This document shows, one piece after another, positions 8,689 through 18,557 of a DNA stretch of 64,000 nt (position 1 is its first letter; each line of letters begins with the position of its first letter). Location: contig CAJNDS010002634.1 of NCBI GenBank assembly GCA_905221605.1, positions 551,001-615,000 on the forward strand, read 5' to 3'. The position numbers and the translations under genes are program-made. The stretch comes from Symbiodinium natans (taxonomy: Eukaryota > Sar > Dinophyceae > Suessiales > Symbiodiniaceae). The notes below the pieces were generated by a model that saw only the letters and a list, made by a program, of their open reading frames with translations, did no database searches and was not told the origin of the DNA.

Positions 8689-10376
8689 CCTCGCGCCACC
8701 TTTGGGATGAGGTTTGTTTTGGGGGCCAGTTTCAGGGTTTAGGGTGTAGAGGTTCAGTGTTACGGGTTTTACTTCGGCCCTAAAAAAGGTATATGTAAAT
8801 TGACCGGACCCGCGCCTTCCGGCAGGTTTGATGTGGCGGTAGTGGCAGTTGCAGCTACCCTTGCTGCCATCGGCACGCTCTCCGTGGCCTTCTACGTCAT
8901 CTTGTCCCTGATCAACAAGGACAGACACCAGATCCCTCTAGGCCCTTGAACCAGGAACATTTTGTTCAGAGGATTTAAGGGCCATCCTAGATACTCCAGG
9001 CGCGCTTCGTGTTGACATTGTGGGCACTAAGAGCCTCCTAATCATCTACTCGGGGGACAAGGCTTGGAGGCTCCCTTTCAGCCCGTGTTGGGAATTTCCA
9101 GTATGGTGTGTGCGTGGGTAGGCAGGGGTACCATCACAGCTTTGTTGTGAGGACTGTGGCGATAAAAGGGAAACGGCCGAACCCAAACCCAACCTGAAAT
9201 GCAGACTCCTCTGCAGAGGCAGTTCTAGAGGGTCTTAAAGATGTGAGGCCTTATTTTTCACCCCGCATGAAGTGCGCAACGTTGTCGAGATTTTCATTTT
9301 TGACGTTGCCATTTGGGTCAAAGCGCTGCTACGTTCGATGTCACACCATGAGAGGACAATTGCATCTCGCGCGTCTTGACTGGCGCCAGCGCTTACGGCG
9401 AGAAGGCACGTGGCCAACAATGACATGCAACCCCTGATTCCACCCTAAATCCTCAAAGGCTGCGCATGCACCCTTCGACACTCAAGAAGTGGTTGATAGC
9501 TGACGTGAAGCCTCAGTTTAGGAGATAGCTTTGCAGTGACCTCCTCAGTGCTCTGCACCCGAACCCGCCCGACCGGCCGGTTGACGGAGGAGAGAGACTT
9601 CCATGTGCTTCCACGTGCTTAGTTCATGGTACGCATAACCCAACTGCACTTGTCACCCACACATAAGACCCTCAAGTGCCCTAATGTGGTTAACAGTTAT
9701 AATCGGGTCATTAAGTACCACGAACCTCCAAGCGGGTGTAGTATGAGGACGTGTTCACGATTAAGGTGAGCACACGCCGCCCAATCAAAACAGGGGCTCA
9801 AGTACTGACCTGGGCCCATCTTCAGCCGGGTAGGATAGAGACTGGTCCCTGAAATAAATGGTTCTGAGCCCGCCCGAATCCTCAATCCCATCTCACAATA
9901 TCGACTCATTGTTATCCTGAGCTGCCTAAACTTACCTTCTCCTCTTGCTGCAGGTGGAGAAGATGGATGCCTGAGCTGCACGACATGTGCCTTTTGCGGG
10001 AAGGTGAACAGGTTGCGCGACCGGCTTCGGGTTCACCCAGTCATGCCTAGTAGGCCGAAGCTTCTTCAGGTTTCCATAGGTCACGGTGTGCAAGCGCTCT
10101 GATTCGCTTACGGCCTACAGTCTCTGCTTAGACCGAGATCACAGCAAGAAAAAGAATGTGCCTACTCGTTTCAGATGTTTCAAAACGTCCAGCCAAGCCG
10201 AAATGCCTTGGCTTTGGCCAGCATGTAAAGACAAGCATGCTGCCTTCCCTCCGACATGCTATCAAGGGAAGGAGCTGCTTTGAATTTCGAGTGTTGCTTC
10301 TACTTGTAGTGCTGGCCTCACGGCCGATTTGAAGAGCGTCCTGGACGAAACCGTGCGTTTTCCACGGTTGCCCAGA
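8689..10376 (+). CDS. Exon chain: start of a long intron-dense gene, membrane-like segments
   Basis: Six exon-like segments join with matching phase: 8689-8712, 8758-8941, 8991-9100, 9248-9372, 9954-10011 and 10310-10376. Acceptors are AG; donors are GT except GC at 8942. The joined peptide starts ASRHLWDE. It has a hydrophobic helix (VAVVAVAATLAAIGTLSVAF) in exon 2, a second apolar stretch (VRNVVEIFIFDVAIWVKALL) in exon 4, and WRRWMPELHDMCLLREGEQ in exon 5. The intron 8942-8990 coincides with a short inverted-repeat element (family M) and 9373-9953 contains a family B element. The last donor is telomere-like (GTTTAAGG). No family was recognised; a membrane protein is likely. Confidence 0.6.
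8942..8990 (+). mobile_element. Family M element acting as a GC-AG intron
   Basis: A 49-nt segment from GCCCTTG to GCCATCCTAG, flanked by CTAG on both sides. It resembles 45285-45345 and 56865-56955. Removing it joins GAT in phase between two open exons. Confidence 0.6.
9618..9732. mobile_element. Family B inverted-repeat element (MITE-like), diverged
   Basis: Ends resemble the family B termini CTTGGAGGTTCATGGTACTT and AAGTACCATGAACCTCCAAG. The interior shares the ACTTAAGGGGCTT-type core of other copies. It lies in an intron of the first exon chain. Confidence 0.65.
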
Positions 10377-10807
10377 GTTTAAGGTCTAGTGTGCAACGCA
10401 TAAATGTCTCGGGGCAATTCTGCATGTGAGCAGATATAGATGCACAGCCAGGCGTTCGGCGGTGAGGCAGGCACTCACATGCAAATGTGAAGTTTTGGCG
10501 CTGTCTTTGTGCGGAGAACTTTCTGGTGATCGCCGGAAGTTCTGCAGCACCGGGGCGTTCCTCAAAGAGGCCAAGCTATGCCACGTTGTAACACTGCTCC
10601 ATGGAATCCAGATCCCTGTGTCTAAGACCCCCCTATTGAGGAACGATCTGAATCGGCACCATTTCTGCTGAACAGAGCGGAGCATACCTGCTCCGCGAAA
10701 GGGTCTGTGGTTGCAGGATGAAAACTTTTGGAAAGTAGGGACGTAACTTCACGTGTTTTGAAACAAGTCAAACCCTAGATCATCCAACATCACCGCCTTC
10801 CTGTAGA
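10377..10807 (+). other. Stretch with one weak exon-like segment
   Basis: An open segment near 10535-10620 (AFLKEAKLCHVVTLLHGIQI in one frame) follows TTCTGCAG. A kinase-like reading was considered but residues are missing between the helix and the next strand. Frame and ends are uncertain. Confidence 0.25.
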
Positions 10808-11075
10808 TTGCTCAAGGCTGGTGTAAAGCACCAGCCACGCGCCACAGAAGGCACAGCAATTTGCGCGGTGTTTGAGAAGTTGACCGGACACGGCAGAAGT
10901 GCGTGGTAGAATGAACCGCGGAGCCTGCATTAAGTCAACCCGGAACCCTTCTGAGCCCTCAATCCTTTCAATCCTCGAACAGCGCCTGCGCACTATCAAG
11001 CACTTAACATCCCCCCGGACCCCTACCCCCTAGGCCTTCAATCAAGCGACCGACCTTGTCTCCCGGACGCGCTCG
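10808..11075 (+). CDS. Two exon-like segments
   Basis: A segment at about 10808-10868 follows CCTGTAG. Segment 11034-11075 lies between CCCCTAG and a GC donor and reads AFNQATDLVSRTRS in 14 whole codons. The GC donor runs into CCCTAAA-type repeats. The first segment's frame is uncertain. Confidence 0.45.
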
Positions 11076-11224
11076 GCCCCTAAACCCCAAACCCTAAACC
11101 AAGTCCATGGGAGCCCTAAGCCCTACACAAGTCGAGTCCCTGAAGCCCAAAAGCCCTAGAATACGGGGTTCTTCATGAATCATGTTCCTTTTTTTGGTAC
11201 TCTCATTGAATCTAAACGGGTACT

Positions 11225-11325
11225 TTGGGATGTTCCCCCTTATACAAACAGTCCTTAGTAGGGATTCTTGTACCCCCGATGAAAATCCCTGTCCAGGGCT
11301 GTTAGTATAAGGGAGAACATCCCAA
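11225..11325. mobile_element. Family A inverted-repeat element, copy 1
   Basis: About 100 bp with the family ends TTGGGATGTTCCCCCTTATA and TATAAGGG-AGAACATCCCAA. The inner arms carry AGTCCTTAGTAGGG. No coding capacity; a non-autonomous DNA element (MITE) is the simplest reading. Confidence 0.85.
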
Positions 11326-11377
11326 CTGGTACCCGAATTCAGAGCGAACTGGCCCATGTAGCTTTGGTCGTCTTCAG

Positions 11378-11966
11378 CTTTAGAGACTTCGGGAGGTGAG
11401 GGAATCGCCTGTCACACCAGCTCGGACTTAGGCTTTGGGGCCTTCGGGTTTAGGGTTTAGGGTTTAGGGTTTAGGGTTCACCCTCTGCCTGAAGCATTCC
11501 GACGGACCCTGTGTGGGCCCATGTTGCCCGGGCAGGCTTTCCGAGGAAAAGGCCGAGATGCACCCTGGCAGCAACCTGCCGAGACAGCTTTAGAGGAGGT
11601 TTGGGGTTTAGGGTTTAGGGTTAAGGGTTTAGGGTTCAGGGTTCAGGGTTCAGGGTTTAAGGTTAGGGTAATTAGGGAGCCCGAAGCCCGAAACTCCAGG
11701 CCAAGAAGCAAAAATGGTCGTTTGGGGGGTGCGACTCTTTGGTGGCTATGGGCTGGGGATGTTCCCCCTTATACTGACAGCTCCTTAGTAGGGGTTATCA
11801 TAGGGGGGGTACGGTAATCCCTATTAAGGACTATTCGTATAAGGGTACTGTAATCCCCATTAAGGACTCTTCGTATAAGGGTACCTGTAATCCCTATTAA
11901 GGACTCTTCGTATAAGGGGGACCATCCCAAGCTATAGGCCTCAGACGATTGAACCCGGGAGTCGGC
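11378..11966 (+). CDS. Exon chain with a telomere-repeat intron and a family A intron
   Basis: Segments 11495-11598, 11676-11751 and 11932-11966 join in phase. Peptides include RGKGRDAPWQQPAETALEE, GARSPKLQAKKQKWSFGGCD and IGLRRLNPGVG. The first intron (11599-11675, 77 nt) is degenerate TTTAGGG repeat from GTTTGGGG to TAATTAG. The second (11752-11931) is family A element 2 with GC donor and AAG end. A small segment at about 11378-11395 (LETSG, donor GTGAGG) may precede. The peptide is basic and soluble; function unknown. Confidence 0.6.
11599..11675 (+). repeat. TTTAGGG array that forms an intron (77 nt)
   Basis: Degenerate heptamers (TTTAGGG, TTTGGGG, TTCAGGG, TTAAGGG). It begins GTTTGGGG after codon GAG and ends TAATTAG before codon GGA, giving a phase-0 GT-AG intron. 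Confidence 0.6.
11752..11931. mobile_element. Family A element, copy 2, with three tandem 36-bp units
   Basis: The left end is normal. The right half is repeated three times with a 36-bp period starting at 11808, 11844 and 11880; each unit reads GGTAC..GTAATCCC..TTAAGGACT..TTCGTATAAG. Ends are GCTGGGGATG and CATCCCAAG, giving a GC-AG intron in phase. Confidence 0.75.
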
Positions 11967-11999
11967 GTAGACCCCTGGACCCTATAAGCACTAACTGAG

Positions 12000-12108
12000 C
12001 GAGCAGCTGAGTGAGCACGCTTTATGCACTTTTTGGGATGCCATAATCCCCTATAGAACTGAAAGTGTACACTTTTTTGGGGGGTTCATGAACTTAGCAA
12101 CTAAGCTA
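12000..12108. mobile_element. Family G element, copy 1
   Basis: Shares GCTGAGTGAG and an AACTGAAAGT-TACACTTTT core, ending with a G-rich TTCATGAACT-type arm, with 24896-24992. Only two copies are seen in the window. Confidence 0.55.
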
Positions 12109-12110
12109 AT

Positions 12111-12396
12111 ATGAATGTGTCTGCTGCTTGCCTGGCGTCGTCACTCACCGTAAGATTCTCATTGACTTGACTTGCACCTATCCGCCCCCAAGCTGCCAAA
12201 AGGCAGAGACCACCTGAACCTGGATCATGGGGTTCCCCCCTGAAATGGCCATAGTTAGGCCTAAGCCCTAAACCCTAAACCCTAAACCCAATTCTCCCGA
12301 AAAGCCATGATAGGATTCCACGTCTCGGCAGGAACCGACGGATGGAGGCCTACCGCCGTGACTGTGAGAACAAGCCCGCGCCTGAGCCATGTTCAA
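12111..12396 (+). CDS. Three exon-like segments
   Basis: 12111-12149 reads MNVSAACLASSLT with donor GTAAGA. 12193-12231 follows CCCAAG and reads LPKGRDHLNLDHG with donor GTTCCC. About 12332-12396 follows TCGGCAG and reads NRRMEAYRRDCENKPAPEP. The first two have whole codons at their inner ends. A CCCTAAA array (12262-12289) lies between the second and third. Confidence 0.45.
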
Positions 12397-12700
12397 TAGC
12401 TTACTTCTCCAATAGCTGAACTTAAAACTCTTTGGGTTTCCTTATTTAGTAGGAGTAAGAAAGTTCAACCTTTTTTTCCCATGGTTGTTGGAGAAGTAAG
12501 ATAGCTACCCCTAACACCCGAAAACCCTATAAACCCCACCAACCCAACAGGGTTTAGGGTTTAGGCTTACCCTAATCCCCATAACCCTGAAACCCTGGAC
12601 CCTATAACCCCTTAAACCCTAAAGGGGATTCTGAGCCAAGCAGCAGAAGCAACCAAGCAAAGTGTCAGGTTATGTAATGCGACCACAACCCGGGCAATAG

Positions 12701-12763
12701 CGGCCACCTCCTGGACAGTGTGTTTGGCTTGTTTTGCTTCGTCTACCCCTCCATCATTGGCAG
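12701..12763 (+). CDS. Exon-like segment, apolar
   Basis: Follows GGGCAATAG and reads GHLLDSVFGLFCFVYPSIIG in one frame, which looks like a membrane segment. The donor is not clear. Repeats of CCCTAAA type lie upstream. Confidence 0.4.
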
Positions 12764-13395
12764 GAAGTTGCCTCAACATAAGTAAAGCAGGGCTGCGACT
12801 TGTGACCTACACATCTTGGACTACCATATGCTTACCATGTACCCCTACGCTCGGTTCAGCACTTCGGCGAGATTCGCGTGCTCGGGCGCTTTGGCTCAAG
12901 AATCGCTTGGATGGCGGGAGGATGTCAGCCGGGGCCTTGGCAGGGAAAGCCCTGGTTGTGGAGTGTAAACTTATGACATGATTTTCAATATCACAATAGA
13001 TTGTTATTGTTTAATTCTCGTTATTGTTATCGTGACGTTACTATCTCATTTGCCACTGTGGGCTTGGGTTCTGGGATGCTCGTGGTCTTACAGTATGTTG
13101 GCACACATGTGCTTTTACTCCCCACAGGCTGTTTCTTGGGGTACGGATCTTTACACAGCACACAAGCATCGTACCCCCAATCTTGTGGGATGTGGGATCT
13201 TTACATAGCACACAACCCAGGGTTCGTAACAAATCATACCCCCTGTCTGCATAAAGATCGCAAGGCACAGGCCCGTAACAAAGTTGAGGTCCCAGCAGCC
13301 ATATTTCCCTAGAAAAAGCATCCCGACGATCCACATGGACCAAAGAGAGAGGAATCGAACCTGGCGGTGCCCAAGGCAAAAACAAAGGGAGCAAG

Positions 13396-13446
13396 CCTAA
13401 ACCCTAAACCCTGAACCCTAAACCCTAAACCCTAAACCCTAAACCT
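13396..13446 (-). repeat. CCCTAAA array
   Basis: About seven heptamers, one with CCCTGAA. It precedes an exon-like segment that follows TTGCAAG. Confidence 0.8.
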
Positions 13447-13463
13447 GTCCTAGAGCTTGCAAG

Positions 13464-13814
13464 CAAGGCGCGAAAAGACGAGCGATGTGATGAAGCAAAG
13501 AACCGTGAATCCTGAACTAGACCCTGTTTGACACAAGTGTATACGACATACTCTTAATAACATTCAGATATGGATATTATATTATGCATAGATTTCATAT
13601 TTATACATATATGTATGTATGTATATATATGTATATATGTATATGTACGTATGTATATATGTATATATGTATATGTACTTATTTATTTATAAACATGCAT
13701 ATTATATGTCCCATAGATGCTTTCCACGCACGCCTTCACGAGGCCGCCTTCGCCCCTGCGCGGCCAAGCAGCGCAGCAAAGCGGCCAGCGCGGCTGAGCT
13801 TGGCTGCGCAAAAG
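13464..13814 (+). CDS. Two exon-like segments around an AT-rich microsatellite
   Basis: 13464-13504 reads KARKDERCDEAKN with donor GTGAAT. 13717-13814 follows CCATAG and reads AFHARLHEAAFAPARPSSAA onward to a GTGGGC donor; it is helical and alanine-rich. The intron between holds the 13580-13700 microsatellite. Phase between the two was not proven. Confidence 0.45.
13590..13700. repeat. ATGT/AT microsatellite
   Basis: Runs of TATG, TATA and GTATGTATATATAT. It yields spurious tyrosine- and methionine-rich frames. Confidence 0.9.
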
Positions 13815-14091
13815 GTGGGCCATTTTCAGAAGATACATGATAACAATGTTAAGACGAGAAATCATAACAGCATTATTCAGGGCACTCAGATGTATAGGAA
13901 GGATAGCCATACTGCTAGTCTTCATACAAGGAAATAAGGAGGGCGGGGAGGCTGGGAGGAAACGTTATGGAGGGGCAGAAAGGAGGGAAAGAAGGGGATT
14001 GTCACGGGACTCTATCTTGGATCCTCTAAGGGAAAATACGGGCCATATTAGCAGTACATGAAGGCAACCTCTTCAAGGGAACATCCTCAAG

Positions 14092-14217
14092 GGTGCGGCT
14101 ATGACTCCCTTCTTGCCTTACCTGGAGTTCATGTCAGGAGCTTTCATGGTTGGCCGCCTACAAAGCGCGGCCACCCAGCGCAGGCAACAGCAAGAAGGAG
14201 CCCGGTGTCATGGCTTA
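14092..14217 (+). CDS. Exon-like segment, 42 codons
   Basis: Follows ATCCTCAAG and ends before GTTCGGG, which leads into TTTAGGG repeats. It reads GAAMTPFLPYLEFMSGAFMV then GRLQSAATQRRQQQ. The first half is apolar, the second basic. Phase 0 at both ends. Confidence 0.5.
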
Positions 14218-14259
14218 GTTCGGGTTTTATGTGGAATTTAGGGTTTAGGGTTTAGGGTT

Positions 14260-14340
14260 ACTTACCAATGGTATTCCCTTATGGCCCCTTTCATATTTAT
14301 ACTACAATATGTCAATCATGAAGGCCCCCCTACATTACTT
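14260..14340. mobile_element. Family D element, partial copy 1
   Basis: Shares GTATTCCCTTATGGCCCCTTT and AAGGCCCCCCTACATTA with other family D copies. The ends are poor. Confidence 0.5.
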
Positions 14341-14745
14341 TGTTGAACTTTCCCGAACCTTCCTGTGTGACATCTCCTTCTTTCAAATTGCAAGTGGCTG
14401 TTAGGGCGCCGATTCGAGAGCGGTAGCGTAGCTGCCGCTAACTGCACCTTGATTGTTGTGATGCATATATTGACATTATGAATGCAATGACATGTTTCCT
14501 GATTATGATTCTTGAACCAGTACTATTCCTAAGGTTCGAGGCTTCATGAAGCACCGGGCTCGGATCCTCTGTCTGCAGTCACCCTTATCCAAACCCCCCT
14601 CACAGCTAGAACCCTTTCACCCTGAAACCCTAAAGCACTAAAGCCAGAAGCCCAGAAACCCATAAGCCCATAAACCCTGAGCCCAGAAGCCCATAAACCC
14701 AGAAGCCCATAAACCCTAAAACCCTGAGAAAACCGACAGGATTGT

Positions 14746-14840
14746 GATGTTGCCCCTTATACTATCAGCTCCTGAGCAGGGATTATAATCGGGGGTACTA
14801 TGATCACAATTAAGGACTGTCAGTATAAGGGGGAACACCC
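14746..14840. mobile_element. Family A element, copy 3
   Basis: GATGTTGCCCCTTATACTAT at left and AGTATAAGGGGGAACACCC at right, with TTAAGGACTGTC in the inner arm. Degenerate telomere-type repeats flank it on both sides. Confidence 0.75.
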
Positions 14841-14959
14841 TTAACCCTAAACTCTGAACCCTAAACTCTAAAACCCTGAACCCTAATCCCTGGACCCTAA
14901 ACCCTGAACCCAAAATTTTGAACTCTGAACCCTGAACCCCAAACCATCCCCAATGGCAG

Positions 14960-15510
14960 GAGCGCAGCTTGCCTTGGGAGCCTGGGAAGCTCGGGCTGTG
15001 GCTTGAGAGGCGGCCCTCGCTCGAGGGTTTTTGGGGCTTAAGGGTTTGGGGTTTGGGGTTTAGGGTCTTAGGGTTTAGGGGTTTAGGGTTGGACAGGATT
15101 GAGGCTGGGTCCCAAAAAAAGGGTTTAGGGTATAGGGTGTTTGGTTCAGTCTCTTTGAAAAGGGTCTAGGGTTTAGGGCACTCTGGCAGCCCCTCCTCAA
15201 AAAGCCAGTTGCGCTGCTTGCTCGACCCTCGGGGAAAGCGAGTTGCTGAAGGGTTTGGGGCATAGGGTTTGGAGTTTCCACCACTCACATCTCTGGTAGC
15301 TCCATGACCTGACCTCGGAGTTAGAACTTGGGCTTTGGGCAAGGAAAAGGGTTTGGGTTTCAGCTCCCCAGCCCAGTTGAGGGCGACGCAGAGGAGAGTT
15401 GAGGGTGTGTGGGCCTGGGGCCACCGGAAACCGTAGTATGCCTTTACTTGGGCCGGATGTCGGGTGAGGCTTCCCAGGAGTTTCTGCATAAACGACCCGA
15501 GCCTGACAAA
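14960..15510 (+). CDS. Exon chain between telomere-type repeats
   Basis: 14960-15026 (ERSLPWEPGKLGLWLERRPS) joins 15190-15252 (PPQKASCAACSTLGESELLK) in phase across a TTTAGGG-rich intron of 163 nt whose donor is GTTTTTGGGG. 15364-15432 (SPAQLRATQRRVEGVWAWGH, donor GTAGTA) joins about 15478-15510 (SFCINDPSLTN) in phase. The link between the two pairs is not settled. Soluble, basic peptide of unknown family. Confidence 0.5.
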
Positions 15511-15658
15511 CCCTAAACCCCTGAAGGTTGTAGGGTTTCGACGCCTAACACGCCAACATCCTACACCCGACCTCCGGGAACACTTTTGCTGTACACCCTA
15601 CCACCCAAGCCCCTAGAAGCCCAAAGCAGGAAACCCTTAACCCTGAATCATGCAGCAG

Positions 15659-15799
15659 AAACCCTAAACCCTAAACCCTAAACCCTAAACCCTAAACCCT
15701 AAACCCTAAACCCTAAACCCTAAACCCTAAACCCTAAACCCTAAACCCTAAACCCTAAACCCTAAACCCTAAACCTTAAACCCTAAACCCTAAACCCTA
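15659..15799 (-). repeat. CCCTAAA array, about 20 units
   Basis: Nearly perfect heptamers with one CCTTAAA variant. It abuts the next exon-like segment without an obvious AG. Confidence 0.95.
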
Positions 15800-15802
15800 C
15801 AA

Positions 15803-15950
15803 AAAGCGCAAGACACGCTGCGGGCTCGAGGGTTCCCTGACCTTGTACAGGCAGCCACTCGCGGAGACGCCCAAAGCATCATTTGCCAGATCGGCCACGC
15901 AATTGCGGCTTTGCGAAATTCCGTCTACCGTCGCATGCAGGGCTGCAAGA
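15803..15950 (+). CDS. Exon-like segment directly after the long CCCTAAA array
   Basis: Open in the frame AQDTLRARGFPDLVQAATRG then DAQSIICQIGHAIAALRNSV. It looks like an amphipathic helical repeat. The acceptor is unclear because the array touches the segment; a stop follows at 15955. Confidence 0.45.
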
Positions 15951-16788
15951 TGTTCTAGGTAGGCCCTCTGGGATTTTTGATGTTATCCCTTACTGGGTTT
16001 AAGAGGATCATACTTGGGAGCTTTTGTTCAAAGGGTCTCAAGTGCCATCCCGGTGTTTGAGCTTCGGCTGAATGATTCAAAGATCTGCAACTACGGAGCT
16101 TGGAGGGTGATGCAAAAGGGTTTAGGGCGACGCCTCAGGGCATGTAGGTTAAGGGTTCAGGATTGCCAGTCTTCAGGGGAAGATCCTGTGCTCATGACAG
16201 CGGGGCTCCACAGGCAAAAGGGGTGGCCCCATAGTCATCTCTAGCCAGATCTAGAACCTGACCTCAGCCATCCTAAACCTCGAAAGAACTTGCGTCTCAC
16301 CACTGGCAGCAATAGATCCCATGAGTTTCAATTAGCGACTGCCCTCTACCCTAATCCCGTCCGCCATAGGAGACTCTTTAACCCTGAGCCCTAAAGCCCG
16401 AAACCCTAAACATCAAAGCTCAACTCAAACTGTAGAAAGCCCCTGGTGGACACCAAGCTCCAAAAAAGTCTCAAACCAAACGCTTCAGAAGCTTGAAACC
16501 AACCCCCCGATGTCCCTAAACGGTTTAGGGTTGAGGGAGCTCAAAGACCCCTAAAGAGCCATCAGCCCCTCAATGCCCCTAAAGCCCGAAGATGCAAGCC
16601 CAAAAACCCTTAACTAAGACCCAAAGCCCCTAAGACCCCACGACCCAATGAAGCTAAAGACGACCCTTCGCCCTAAACCCTAAACCCTAAACCCTAAACC
16701 CTAAACCCTAAATAAACCCTAAACCCTTTCCGGAATAAGCCCCCAAAAGAAGCAAGGTGATGGTGGAGTTGCCCTTAAGAACCCCAGG
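15951..16788. other. Repeat-rich stretch with weak coding signal
   Basis: Contains an open frame at 16014-16244, degenerate telomere-type repeats and the CCCTAAA array 16674-16730. A possible short exon at 16171-16212 was not firm. Confidence 0.35.
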
Positions 16789-16864
16789 TCCCGGCAGCGA
16801 AGCTTCCAGCGGGCGGCCTCGCGCTCCGGCACACCCACGTCGGCCGTGCGACCCAACTCCCAGG
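16789..16864 (+). CDS. Exon-like segment, Ser/Arg-rich
   Basis: Lies between AACCCCAG and a GTTCGG donor; reads SRQRSFQRAASRSGTPTSAV. It resembles an RS-type disordered linker. Confidence 0.5.
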
Positions 16865-16872
16865 TTCGGATT

Positions 16873-16981
16873 GGGGTTTAGGGTTTAGGGTTTAGGGTTT
16901 AGGGTTTAGGGTTTAGGGTTTAGGGTTTAGGGTTTAGGGCTTAGGGTTTAGGGTTTAGGGTTTAGGGTTTAGGGTTTAGGC
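16873..16981 (+). repeat. TTTAGGG array, about 15 units
   Basis: Nearly perfect, with one GCTTAGGG variant. It starts nine bases after the GTTCGG donor, so it fills the intron. Confidence 0.95.
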
Positions 16982-17070
16982 TATGGGGTGTTCACAGTCC
17001 AAGGGTTTAGGGAGTTCACAGTCCAGTTGCAAAAGGGTTTGAGGTTTCGAGGGCTTGGAGGGCTATTCAG

Positions 17071-17345
17071 GGTGCCTGCCGGAAGGCAGGAGGCTGCAAG
17101 GTTTTGATGGGCGGCTTCTTCCGGAATTGCTGAGCTAGGGGGCTCAGCCCCTACAGAAGGAGTTGGCAGAATAAACCTCTTCGGGTTTCCGTTTTCGTAA
17201 GCTACCCACAGCACCCCTACCCCCTCTAATTTGAGAAGCCCCTCGTACCCCTCTCAGCGTTGTCCGTCACGAACTATCGCACTTGCCCCACGTGCGTTGG
17301 TGTTCAACGCGTTGTGGCAACTGTCTCAGGCAGCGCTCTGCTTGT
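17071..17345 (+). CDS. Two exon-like segments, cysteine-containing
   Basis: 17071-17100 follows GCTATTCAG, reads GACRKAGGCK in ten whole codons and has donor GTTTTG. About 17279-17345 reads HLPHVRWCSTRCGNCLRQRS; its ends are uncertain. Confidence 0.35.
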
Positions 17346-17945
17346 CAGATTGTTTTAAGGGCCCTGAAGCAAAAAAAGGTTCAACAGGGGCTTGAGGGTT
17401 TCGGGCAAGTTGCATGGCTGCAGTGGGGATGTTAGGGCCTTTTGAATCTCAGTCAGTTTCACCAGTGCCTTTGCTATGGCTTGCTGAGCTCACCCCATGG
17501 GGCATATGATGTAAGGGGTTGAGCCACCGTACACACAGTGGGACTGCTGCTCTTTCCTCCATTTCTTCCTTGTGGCGCTTCATCGGAAGGCTCCGACAAA
17601 AAACCCTAAACCCTAAACCCCATGGGGAGCATGGGGGCCCTACCTGGGGCTGAAGGATTCAGGGAAAAAGGGCTCACTGCAAGTCGGTGTGGCAGCACCC
17701 ATCCCCCCCCCCACGTTTTGAAGCTGTAAAAATTCGAAGACCCCTCAGATCTCAGAAGCCGGAAGATACCCACACATATCAATAAAAAAGAAGTTAATGC
17801 ATTATAATAGAATGGCAGTGTGTATATATATATATATATATACGTATACATATACATATATATATATATATTTATGTGTGTGTACACACATATATATATA
17901 TAGCCCACTAGAATTTAGGGTTTTAAGCCTGAACCCCTCTGAGGG
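17346..17945. other. Repeat-rich stretch without a clear exon
   Basis: Holds short CCCTAAA repeats (17602-17620), a C8 run, and the TA microsatellite 17818-17903. No exon was firm. Confidence 0.5.
17818..17903. repeat. TA/CATATA microsatellite
   Basis: Alternating TA with TACGTATACATATAC interruptions. Confidence 0.9.
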
Positions 17946-17950
17946 GACCG

Positions 17951-18309
17951 TTGGATGTTCGCGCTTTCCAGGATCGCGCGGACCGTAGCATCGCGGCAGG
18001 GGCCCTGAACTCCAAACCCATGGCTTCCTACGAACTGCTTCAGGAACCCCCCCCCAAAAAAATTGAAAAAAACACAAAAAAGACTAGAATGATTCTTCCT
18101 GACGAGGGCAGTATAGGGATCATCTTCTTGTATTTTCATAATTTCTGGGGGGGTATGTATAGGGATCATTATAGGTTTGTTTGTTTGCTAGGGATGATTA
18201 TAGGTTTGTTTGTTTGCCGTGGGGACTCACTGACCTTGGCAGGGCCAACAGACAGCAGTTCCCGCCCGATCCAACTTGAAGCAAGGAGGCCAGCAGCCCC
18301 GGAGTCAGG
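17951..18309 (+). CDS. Exon-like segments before a telomere-type donor
   Basis: About 17951-18050 reads MDVRAFQDRADRSIAAGALN then SKPMASYELLQE. 18243-18309 follows TTGGCAG and reads GQQTAVPARSNLKQGGQQPR; its donor GTTTCGGG leads into TTTAGGG repeats. Between them lie two copies of GGGATYATTATAGGTTTGTT near 18170-18215. Confidence 0.45.
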
Positions 18310-18337
18310 GTTTCGGGTTTAGGGTTTAGGGTTTAGG

Positions 18338-18436
18338 GTTTACGAAAATAGGGGACCCCTTAATGTAGACCCCCAAACAGTGTAGGGTTCCCTTATGGTT
18401 AGGACCCCAATATGGTACCCCTCATTTCGGAAACCC
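18338..18436. mobile_element. Family J element, copy 1
   Basis: Arms GTTTACGAAAATAGGGGACC and GGTACCCCTCATTTCGGAAAC, with GACCCCC in both halves. The second copy at 52164-52318 has an exon-like insert. Confidence 0.65.
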
Positions 18437-18456
18437 CATGTGTTTTCGGGTTTAGG

Positions 18457-18557
18457 GCTGGATGTTCGCCCTTTTGCTATCAGTCCTTAGTAGGGATTCT
18501 AGTACCCCCTATTATAATCCCGATTAAGGACTGTTAGTATAAGGGGGAACAGCCCAA
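18457..18557. mobile_element. Family A element, copy 4
   Basis: Starts GCTGGATGTTC and ends GGAACAGCCCAAG, so the borders fit a GC-AG intron as in copy 2. A long open segment follows at once. Confidence 0.8.

Noticed and set aside
10535-10620. Protein kinase exon (FLKEAK..HVVTLL)
   Set aside because: The spacing between the helix and the following strand is too short for a kinase, and no catalytic or DFG motif was found nearby.
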